From assembly GCA_038496675.1 (NCBI GenBank), contig CM076660.1, forward strand, positions 11,138,019 to 11,202,018: a stretch of DNA of 64,000 nt, written 5' to 3'. Position numbers and translations under genes: made by a program. Source of the stretch: Rachycentron canadum (Eukaryota > Chordata > Actinopteri > Carangiformes > Rachycentridae). The first letter of the stretch is position 1. Each line of letters starts with the position of its first letter. Of the stretch, positions 25,421-34,784 are shown one piece after another. The notes beneath the pieces were generated by a model, which saw only the letters and a program-made list of their open reading frames with translations, was not told the origin of the DNA and made no database searches.

Positions 25421-26239
25421 CAGAGGAACCTAAAAGCTTAACAGTACCATTTAGATTTGTATATAGATAATGGATGGATGGTTTAATTTGTGTGAGTCTA
25501 AAGTGTACGTCTTTACTGTATGTGAAACTGTTACACCGTCACCATGTTGGCAGTAAGTTATTAACTCAGTAAATACATTTTTGTATTTACTTTTTATTTG
25601 TGGGTGAGTGAGTGGCGTAAATGATAAATAGAAACAAGAAGTGAGAGTGAGAGCGAATCCTTCAAATAAATCAATCAATAATCTTCAACTACAGAATCCA
25701 GGACAGCATCAACATCACATTTACTGCTGCGTCACATAGAGGATTCAGGCGAGGCAATGAGGCAGTGGCAGAAAAAATGTAAATACTGAATTTAAAAATT
25801 GCTCACCTTAAACTTAATGTTTTTTTATTCGAGATGGTGGCAGAGTAAATGATTAATGCTACTCTATAGACTGATATTTTATTTGTGTGGGCATAGTCTT
25901 CATTTACAACTTGCACTCAGGAAGTATGGCATATTACAGTCTCATCTAAAATGCATTTTTTCTGTTATCCAAATAATCATTTATTTCAGAAAAATATACT
26001 TTTTTCACACTAGATTTAATGCCTTACTGTTACCCATTTTGTATAATCACTGTAATCTCATTGCATGTAATGAGATAATAATATGCCACATCTGTTTGCC
26101 ACTGTCCTGGAAACCAGACTGTTTATTTTCCTGGTGCTTCAAATCCTTTATTTTTTTATGAGTATGAAAGCTTGCATTTGCCAGTTAAATCAGTTTTCAT
26201 CAACTATTAACCAGCCTTAGAGCAAGGCATCACTTTGAG

Positions 26240-26370
26240 ATGCAAATGTGCAGGAATAATAATGCAAATGCTGACACACATTGGTGCAATGAACTGAGCG
26301 GCAAATTTCGTCGTTTTTGGCTTTGATTGCAAATGGACTCAACAAAAATAGAATGTGTGTAAATGCAAAG
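26240..26370 (+). promoter_or_regulatory. Cluster of POU octamer motifs
   Basis: Two exact ATGCAAAT octamers (26240-26247 and 26262-26269) and two one-mismatch copies (TTGCAAAT 26327-26334, ATGCAAAG 26363-26370) fall within 131 bp, all on the + strand, about 0.5 kb before the PHD1 exon. A candidate enhancer; no functional evidence in sequence alone. Confidence 0.35.
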
Positions 26371-26861
26371 GAATGCTGTGTGGATTTCCAATTAAAATAT
26401 GATTCAAGTGTTTTGGCCAAAAATAGCTTGAGCTTGTGGTAAATTGCCTCACTCTTTTTGAGTCTCCTGTGACAGGCTTCTTATTACTGTTATCCTTGTC
26501 AATAACAAGACCTAAAAGAAGCGAATGGAAGGAAAAGAGTGTTGACTCGATAACTTCACTCCTACTTTTAATTGCTTTGTACAGGCTCAGTACTTTCTCA
26601 AATACTCATCCCTCTGCTCAGTGGCGATGTCTGAACTAAGTGCTTTGAACAGTTGGAGTGCACTAAGAGACTTTTCTTCTTGCTTAAACAAAAACAAAAT
26701 GTGCTGGTGTAAGACAACGACGATAACGTGCTTTACATGAGCAAAAATGCACTCTTCCTTCCTCCTAGTCTCCTCTGCCTCACCAAATTTGCTTTAGTTT
26801 TCTACTTGATTTTGAGAGAATAAACAAAAACTAAGTTTACTTTCTGTCTTCTGGCCAACAG

Positions 26862-27073
26862 CCTTACCAGAGCTGGACGAGCTGACGATGGAGTGTGTTC
26901 TGGTCGAGCTGGAGAGCGTGTGTGAGGAGAAGATGCAGCAGGCCATCGAGACGGAGGAAGGCCTGGGCATCGAGTATGATGAGGATGTGGTGTGCGACGT
27001 CTGCCGCTCACCAGAGGGAGAGGACGGTAATGAGATGGTCTTCTGCGACAAGTGCAACGTCTGTGTTCATCAG
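26862..27073 (+). CDS. jade2: jade2 coding exon B (PHD finger 1, first part)
   Basis: The exon follows a TGGCCAACAG acceptor. Two bases complete the codon begun in the previous exon (G+CC, Ala); then come exactly 70 codons ending in CAT CAG before GTGAGG (phase 0). It begins LPELDELTMECVLVELE, reads through AIETEEGLGIEYDEDVVC and contains the first Cys pairs and the His of a C4HC3 PHD finger: CDVC, then FCDKC, then VCVHQ. CRSPEGEDGNEM and CNVCVHQ fit JADE2 better than my recollection of JADE1 (CQSPDGEDGNEM, CNICVHQ). PHD1 of JADE proteins reads the N-terminal tail of histone H3. The intron falls between His and the next Cys, so the zinc site forms only after splicing. Failure to splice would run 48 codons into the intron before a stop. 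Confidence 0.96.
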
Positions 27074-29100
27074 GTGAGGAACTCTGGGATTCATTTAGTC
27101 ATATGTCTGAGTTTGCATGCTTTTATATGTTTCTGTTTCAGTCATCCTTTTGGCTTTTCTCAAACTTTTTACAGAATAAGAAAGACAAAAAAGCAAATGC
27201 TAAAAATCGAAATGTGAAATACAAAATCAATGTCAAAGACAAGGTTCAGTAGTTTTCTTCAGACTTGGCTTAATACTCAGTCTAAATCTCATTGAAAAGT
27301 TTACGCAAAATGTGGAAAAACTAAATCCTGATCAGCATCTGTGACTCTAGATATTGTTTTGTTGTTTAAAATCTCATCCAAGTTATTTATAAGTGGGTAT
27401 TTATTTAATTAATCTTTATTGATTCTAAATAAATATGAATTATTATTATAATTATATTTTGTTTATTTATCAGTGAATACACTGAACATGGTTTATGAAC
27501 TGACTATGAACTGATCTATGATAATATTTTGAGTGTCCATCACTGAAAAGAGAGGCACCTGTTCTTTCCTGGCAGCTTTTAACTCTTAAGTTGAAAGGAA
27601 AGCCATGCATATGGGGTGTGGACAACTTCAAGCTACTAAATACTTGATTGATTAACTGAATGCAGAGAAAATCAGCAAAAATGAACCAGTGTACCTGGAG
27701 ATTTGGTTTCATCGCACTGAAATTTACTCACCAAAGCATACTGTCAGTATTTAGGAAGCTAAACATCTTTTGGATGCATTTGCTACGTCACAAAACATTT
27801 GCACTTTGTTTCAGTCTAGTTTTTTAACTCCTCAATTTCCTCTTTCTTCTTTGTTAGTTCTTCTTTGTTTTTGAATCATATAAGGTTTAAATCAGCTTGC
27901 AGTCCTCTTTTCCCCTTTTTTTCTGCTGCATTGCTACCTTCCATGACGCATTACCGCAACCACCTTTATTGGTCTCTTCAGCTGACAGACATGTGTATCA
28001 CGTCACCTGTTCCTGCTGCTGGCATTTGCTTGCGTGTGGCCTTGTGCACATTCTGGTTGAACATTACCACACGGTTCATTCAGTGTTTTCCCTTTTTTTG
28101 TAAGGCAGAATAGGAGATACCTGCCAAAAATGGAGGTGTCATGGAAACAAAGTGTAATAAGCAGTGAAAGAAACTGTTGCTCCCTGAGAGAACTAAGTCA
28201 TATTATTGCTTTTATAGATTAAACACACCCAGGGCTGTCTCTTGCTTTCCTGGTAAGGCCATCTTCCTAACCTTCAGCAGTTAAAAAACAGGCCCTGCTT
28301 ACTGAAGTGTTGTGTTTGATCAATAAACTCCTTTGATCAATAAAGTGCTTTAATTGCACGTAATGAAGATGATGTGTGATTTGGTGCTCTTGTCACTCTG
28401 ACACCAATCTGTCAGTGTGAAGACCGTTTTGGTGTTTCCCTACCGTTACTTTTCTTTATCTCCTTATGACAGATTGTGTATTATAATGTTTCACCCTCTC
28501 TCTGTGAGTGATACCAAGGACCAGTTTGAATGTAACAGCAGTGTTTCTTGACATTGTCTATGTGGATACCCTGGGGATTTTCAGGGGAATTTCATTTGGG
28601 CCTCAATTAAAGATGTGCTAGTTTGACTTGACTCATTACAAATTAGATGTGATAGATCTGATGGAGAAGTTGTGTAATAATGGCAGAGAGTTTGGAATGA
28701 CTTACTTGCCACAGTAGAGGCACTTTCAGTTTAAGAGAAAATCATATCTGACAATAAAATCATCACGTTTCTGACCACGATCATATCAAATGTAAGTTAG
28801 TGTGCCATTATGATGGCATTAAACTCTTTCATGGCACCCCTGTTAGATGGCAGGAGAAATGGGTTTGAGTGCTGATGAAATGATAATAAGATGTGTTTTT
28901 AAAACAACACAGGATTGGAGTTTTGTCTTGTTTACATAGGTTTTTCACTCTTTCATGTGTGTAAAAACGTGTGAATTCAGTTTTTATAGGGCAGAAGAAA
29001 CAACCAGCAGACTGTAATTACTTTTTGAAATCCTCAGTTTAAAAGCAGTCACCAAAATGAAAATAAAAAAGTAAAAAAGATTGTCACATAAAAGCAAGAT

Positions 29101-29240
29101 GATGGGGTGGCCTTGTGGTATAGCTGGTTAAAATTATGTCTGCGCTCAAATCCAGCCGGTTGAAATCATTGTTCTTTCTCCCCTTCAGTCTGACTCCTCT
29201 CATAATACTTTATTGTAGTAGTTCAAAACAAGTGAAACAA
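29101..29240 (+). mobile_element. Degenerate tRNA-derived SINE-like sequence
   Basis: GGCCTTGTGGTATAGCTGG resembles a Pol III A box and GGTTGAAATC, 50 nt later, a decayed B box. It is followed by pyrimidine-rich sequence and A-rich DNA. It is not a functional tRNA. Confidence 0.4.
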
Positions 29241-29739
29241 AATTAAAAAAAACTAATTAAACAAAATAAATGGCAATGTCATCTATTTTAAAATGAGACA
29301 AAGTATATAAAAAGTTTCATTTTGAAACAGCACGAGTATGATAAGACAACTCAGGGTTCAGTTGACTTTGTGCATGCATTTGGCAGAAATTTTGTAAATA
29401 TAGCTAGAAAATTGCTAGCAAACTATGCATTTTATATTTATTTTACTCTGCTCCATGGAGCTGAGAGGCTGCTTTGGAAAGCAAGACTCAGTAAACGGTA
29501 CACAGTAGCCAGCAGGGGTGGTTGGTTTTTGTGGCCATGGAAACATTCTTGCCCCCAAAACCTGAGTTGACAACCAAATGACTTATGATGACCAATAAAT
29601 GACCACATTCATGTTGTTCTTTTCATAGTCTTCATGTTTATTTAATGTGTCTCATCTGGATTTCATTTCCTGATGGCATGTGTTGTGAATGCATGGCACA
29701 GAAGCTGACTATCAAATCATCTCAGATGTTTCATTGCAT

Positions 29740-29769
29740 GTATGCTGTCATTTTGCAATGACAGCATAC
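29740..29769. repeat. Perfect 13-bp stem hairpin, 4-nt loop
   Basis: GTATGCTGTCATT and its exact reverse complement AATGACAGCATAC are separated by TTGC. It may be the tip of a longer palindromic element, but flanking bases do not pair. Confidence 0.9.
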
Positions 29770-30290
29770 CTTTATTGAAGAAGAATTCAAGTAAAATAAT
29801 GCAGCAAATATTGACTGTGGTGGATCTCAATAAAATTTCCAAATGCTGTTAGTTTGTTTTCATAGTGCACTGAGATAAAAAGGAAGCAATGGGTGTCTGG
29901 AAGATAGGAAAATAGTCACCAATACTTCAAATTAAGTGTCATTAATAGGCCTCAGCAAGTAGACCTGCTTGTATGGTCTTCTAATATTGTTCTTTATTTG
30001 CTATAACAACTTTCTGTCCTCTTATTGGACAAACTGTTATAAAGAAATAACTTTAACTAAATAACTAACTGTTTAGCTCAGCATAAGGACTTAAAGCAGA
30101 GGTAAAATACTAAAATGCTAGACTAATTAAAGGTAACAAAATCTGCCTAAGCACAATCTCTAAAGTGCAGTAATTTATTTATTTGTTAATCCTTAGCTTC
30201 AGACAGAGCTGAGCTTTCCCAGAAATGTCAAACTAAAGACAAATTTAACAAGTTATAAAGGATCTATCTTCTTTAAATCTCTGCTGACTT

Positions 30291-30306
30291 CTCTCTCTCT
30301 CTCTCC
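30291..30306 (+). promoter_or_regulatory. CT microsatellite acting as polypyrimidine tract of exon C
   Basis: Eight or so CT units directly precede CCCTGTTGCAG. Tract length polymorphism would alter the U2AF binding region of the acceptor. Confidence 0.75.
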
Positions 30307-30316
30307 CCTGTTGCAG

Positions 30317-30484
30317 GCATGTTATGGCATCCTGAAGGTACCCCAGGGGAACTGGCTGTGTCGGACCTGCGCTCTGGGCGTCCAACCCAAATGTCTGCTC
30401 TGCCCCAAGAGAGGTGGGGCCCTCAAGCCCACCCGCAGTGGAACCAAGTGGGTCCACGTCAGCTGTGCCTTATGGATCCCTGAG
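30317..30484 (+). CDS. jade2: jade2 coding exon C (PHD1 end, zinc knuckle, PHD2 start)
   Basis: The acceptor is a CT-repeat polypyrimidine tract ending TTGCAG. The exon has 56 codons, phase 0 at both ends, donor GAG|GTGAGA. It starts ACYGILKVPQGNWLCRTC, which supplies the last three Cys of PHD1. ALGVQPKCLLCPKRGGALKP follows, the Zn-knuckle linker typical of PZP (PHD-Zn knuckle-PHD) proteins such as JADE1-3, BRPF1-3 and AF10/AF17. It ends SGTKWVHVSCALWIPE, the opening of the extended PHD2. All expected zinc ligands are present. 'KRGGALKP' is the JADE2 form as I recall it, against 'KKGGAMKP' in JADE1. The exon is GC-rich against an AT-rich intron background. Confidence 0.97.
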
Positions 30485-31150
30485 GTGAGACCCCTTGGAA
30501 GACATGGCGATGGTCTGTTGAGGTTATATTTTATCAGTAAGCAACATCAGTTTGTGATTGATCCTAGAATTTTTTTCATGTCTTCTTCGGTGTGCTCTTG
30601 CACTTAAGCTATTTTTCTTTTCTACATTTTTTTGGCTGGGGCCAGACTTGATGCTTCCAATGTAAGCAGGGCCTGTAGGGACATCAATATCACAAAGTGT
30701 CATCATTAAACTGCGGGTGCATCTGGGTTTATGTGTTTATGATCTCAGTCACACAAAAGACTCAGCAATCAAGACGTGTTGTGGCTGCACTTTATGCCAC
30801 TGTTGATGAGGAGATTGGTATATGCCTGCCTCCTTCTCCTTTACCTGTGACCTGCTGAATATTGGTGCAGAGTGGCTCTAGAGACTGAACGGCTGTTGTT
30901 TACTTTTGCGTGAGTGCATACAGCTGTACTCATTGTTAAAATTAGTCCAAAAACATATCTATCCTGCAATCTTTTCACTGGTCAGTCAAGCCAACAAATA
31001 CATAAACATGAAGTGGCAAAGAGGTTCGGGGCATTGCCTGTGAGCATGTGTGTAAACAAGGTACTTTTGAACGAGGTTTCGACACAATGAAAGAAATGGA
31101 AAACAAGGACCTGACAGATTGCGAGGTGTCTCTCATGGCTTGATAAAGTG

Positions 31151-31199
<49 letters not shown>

Positions 31200-34100
31200 A
31201 TTATTTTGACTTCTCCAATTGTGAAGTCCACTTTGGCTTTTCTCATCCTACACTCAAACAAGACTGCATCCATTTCTGAAAATGCATAACCGCACTACAC
31301 ACTCTTTCAGGGGCAGCTCAGCTCAGCTCAGACTGAAACCTGCTGCAACCCAGTGCTTATGTTTCTCTAAAGACTCCACATTGAACCTTTTCTTAGATCT
31401 TTGTAAGGCTGAAGAAAGAAAGGCAGTCTCTCCCATTGAGGATGTAGCAGAAAGATCACTGTATGGAAGATTTGACAATGATTGCGGCCTTGTCAATGGG
31501 CGCTTTCTTAGCTCGGCAAACATTCTGTAAGCATGTCAACATGAGTACAAATAAACTGTATTGTGTTTGTGCATGTAATGGATTCATGCACTGTTCCTTT
31601 GAGGGTTGTCAGGAAGCATTTCTACTGTCTGAGTTAAACAGTCAATACAAAGCCAACAATATTTAAAAAAAAACAAGACATTCTGGTGTATAAGTAGGAT
31701 TTCATCATCAACATGCAATTACCACATTGAATGTTTGTCATGAGAATGACCCTGGTCTATAAAGTAAGGCATTGCTGAGAAGATGTAATTTATTGTGGAA
31801 CTTTTATGTAGCTTTATGGCACAAAAGCAGCTTCAAATGATTGATTTGGATTTTTAATGCCAATCTTGAGCCCTTAAGTCTGATCGCTGTGCTTTCAAAA
31901 GGTTTCACTTCAGTCGGTAGGGAGGGTAGAGGTAATTACAACCCACAATTCCTCCAAGGCTGCGTGATATGAGTGAACTTCGGAAACAACTGGGTTTTCG
32001 GTAAAGTTGGCCTTCGATTTTAGGAGACACTTGCAGCTGTCAGTTTTGTTGTTTTTTTTCCACCAGGGTTTTCTTGTTTATCGTAAATGCTTAGAATAGC
32101 CTCTTCAGTCGAGACCTCACTTTTAATAGCCTGTAGATAATGTAAATTGATTCACGAGAAAACAGTTTTTCAAGCGGCACCCAAGCAGCTGCTCATTTGA
32201 CTTGATTTGTCCTGATGATACCTTTTGGAAATAATTCTCCTCTGAAAGCTCTGAACGGTCACAAAGCAGCCGCTCATTTCAGAGGTTCAGGGACGGATGT
32301 TGTTTCACGCCTTGCGCACCTTTAAATCGTTAAAGACAGTCAGTCATGTGTCTTCAGCCTATTCAGCAACGCTCTCCACCAGCAGATCTCTCAGTAATGG
32401 AGTGGCTTTTGGCACCTCAAACCTTTTACTTCTAATTGCCTTCTGTCACCCTTGATTGGGCTAATTGTTTTCGTTGTGCCGTTCGCTTTTGTTTTCCCTT
32501 CCTACCATGGAGGGAAAAAAAAGATAATTTGCATGTCTGTGCTATGTGTGCATTTGCGCACGTGTCCTTATATAAACTCAGTTTTATGTGTTTGCATGAG
32601 CTAAAAGGTGTCAATCGTAGACGAGTACACAAATAAACACACACAAACACGACACACACATCACAACACTAGCTAGTGGGGTTTTACTGAATTTTATAGT
32701 ACTGGAAATTTCCAGAAAAGACATGCTGTGTGTGTGTGCATGTGTGCATGCATGCGTATGGGTATGTGTGTGGGTGTGCATGTACATGTGTTTGTGTGTG
32801 TGTCATTCATAAAGAGTGCCGGATTGGATGTGCGTGTTTGTGTTTTTGAACACACCACCAGCCGTCAAACGATACAACCCCCCTGCAGAGCTGTGTATGT
32901 AGCTTCCTTCTGCCCTCTGCCTTCAGCCCCTAGAGAGAGGTCTCTCTTTAAACGGCTTTTTATAACACACACAGATACACACACGCACATTCAAAGCCCT
33001 GAAGTCCCTCTTTTAAAATGCCTTTTGGTTTAACACTGATTTCATCCCATCTCCTCTGAAGAGATTCCATATATGAAATGTGGAGTAACTGGGGGTAGAA
33101 AATGTTGGGGAATGAGCATGTTAAAGGCATGTTACACACACACAGACACACACTCCTACTATATGGAAAGTATAATAAGTAATGTGTGTACTCCCTGTAT
33201 GTGCTCTATGTGTGGGCATAATGGTTGAGGACAATCCAATCAATTACCTACAGCATCAAAACCTGGAAATCCTTTACCATCTATTGGTTTGAACATCAGC
33301 TGTTAAAAAGTAGCAGATATTGACGGTGGCGGCTGTGGCATCATTGTCTGAATTGTACTTTCTATTGGCATCTTCAATGGAGTGAAAATTGACCCGTACT
33401 TGTATTCAGTGGGTTGTACAAAAGACATCAATAATAACAGAAAGAACGAAGGCTGTGGACTTGTTCTATGGATGAGAAGATGACAGGAGGAAAGGAAAAC
33501 CAGATAGAAGGACAAGTGAATGAAGAGAGGGAGGGATGTGACCTACGGAAATCAGTCGTCAGCTTGTTAATTCAAGTGTGAAGGGCAAGGAAGAGAGGAC
33601 TTCGCCGCAAATGTGAGGATAAGTGAATGTGAAAGAGGTGGAATGGTTTTTGGAAAGAAACAGGCAGTGAAGGAAGGAAGGAAGAAATGGCACTTTGGTG
33701 ATGAGTGCTCTCCACTCTATTCTGCATGGCTGGTTGGCACAGGTCAATGACTTTTTGGTTGTATTTGGTGCTGCGAGGTTTGGAGCCAGAGTCGTCATGA
33801 ATGGACTGCTCAGAGAGAATGAGTCACACTGGGCTTTACAATGATGTTTTTCCAAGGACCACATGTGTCCCTGCTCTGGCTCCAAGGACAGAAACTCTAA
33901 TCCAGAATCTTGGCTTTGAAACTAGAAGACACTCAAGTAATTATCATCCAAGCTCCATAGGTTGATTATTATCATTCACTGGAAGGTTTTGTGGAAAGTT
34001 TGATCTTTTAGTCAAATGAAAACTGAGGTTCAACCAACGATGCAGTGCTAAATGCAATTACATGGAAATTGGGCTACCAAGTATCACATCTACCAGATTT

Positions 34101-34606
34101 TATTTAAGGGTTTGGTCAATAAAATTGTAAAAATGACCATCACAGAGACCAAGGAGACATCTTTAAACAGCTTGTTTTGTAAGACCAATATAAAGCCCAA
34201 TGATTTCCAACTATATAAAACATTGAAAAGAAGATGGAGCCTGAAATTATATGGTGATGTCTTTTTGTTGGTTCATTTTCAGTAGTCAGTCAACTAACTG
34301 ACTCATCAGCTAATTGTTCAGCACTAAAAAGAGTTACATTAAAACTGCAATGCAACTGTGAATTGAATTTTCATATTTTTTTATTGCAGCCTAGAAAATG
34401 AATTCTGCAAATAAAAAATGTGAACACATGGTGTTTCAGTGGAATTTTACTGGTCTCATTTCAAAAAGACTCACAAGATGTTGATTGAATTTCCACACAA
34501 TGTTGCTTTTTTTTTTTTTTTATTAAAATTGTGTTTTTATCTACCAGACATATATGTATGTACAGTATGTATATTTATATATCCCATTGCTATGTCTTCC
34601 CTGTAG
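30485..34606 (+). other. jade2 intron C-D (4122 bp, phase 0)
   Basis: GTGAGA...CTGTAG boundaries. It holds a CA microsatellite (31152-31199), a TG/CATG-rich tract (32727-32805) and a balanced-composition, repeat-poor block at about 31900-32400 that contains a repeated 16-bp motif. No exon signal was seen. Confidence 0.87.
31152..31199. repeat. (CA)24 microsatellite
   Basis: Perfect CA repeats within intron C-D. Confidence 0.98.
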
Positions 34607-34723
34607 GTGAGTATAGGCTGTCCAGAGAAGATGGAGCCCATTACCAAGGTGTCCCACATCCCTGCTAGCCGCTGGGCTCTGTCCTGCAGCCTGTGTCGAG
34701 AACACACAGGAACCTGCATACAG
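34607..34723 (+). CDS. jade2: jade2 coding exon D (PHD finger 2, middle)
   Basis: 39 codons, phase 0 at both ends; acceptor CCCTGTAG, donor CAG|GTACGT. The protein reads VSIGCPEKMEPITKVSHIPA and then a SRWALSCSLC segment and TGTCIQ, the middle of the extended PHD2. 'IGCPEKMEPITK' with 'ALSCSLC' and 'TGTCIQ' are JADE2-type spellings. Two things are odd. The exon's first six bases, GTGAGT, are a perfect 5' splice-site consensus directly after the acceptor AG. A CA microsatellite also begins 13 nt beyond the donor. Because the exon is symmetrical (117 nt), skipping would delete 39 residues in frame and break PHD2. Confidence 0.97.
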
Positions 34724-34728
34724 GTACG

Positions 34729-34735
<7 letters not shown>

Positions 34736-34782
<47 letters not shown>
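34736..34782. repeat. (CA)23 microsatellite next to the exon D donor
   Basis: Starts 13 nt after the last base of exon D, after GTACGTCTCTCT. CA repeats of this kind are known binding sites for hnRNP L. Confidence 0.98.

Positions 34783-34784
<2 letters not shown>

Larger units (their letters stand above)
22374..26861 (+). other. jade2 intron A-B (4488 bp, phase 1)
   Basis: GTGAGT...AACAG boundaries. It holds a fish dispersed repeat with nuclear-receptor half-sites (about 22995-23260), the second arm of an inverted dispersed repeat (24880-25420), a short CA/TG region near 23760-23960 and 24250-24480, and a cluster of octamer motifs at 26240-26370 close to the PHD1 exon. No further exon was recognised. 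Confidence 0.85.
27074..30316 (+). other. jade2 intron B-C (3243 bp, phase 0)
   Basis: GTGAGG...TTGCAG boundaries; the intron splits PHD finger 1 between its His and the following Cys ligand. It contains a degenerate tRNA-derived SINE-like piece (29101-29240), a perfect 13-bp stem hairpin (29740-29769) and a CT microsatellite serving as polypyrimidine tract (30291-30306). The rest is AT-rich with no coding signal seen. Confidence 0.87.

Noticed and set aside
29101..29240. Possible tRNA gene
   Set aside because: Only degenerate A and B box-like pieces are present and no acceptor or anticodon stems form; it fits a SINE relic.
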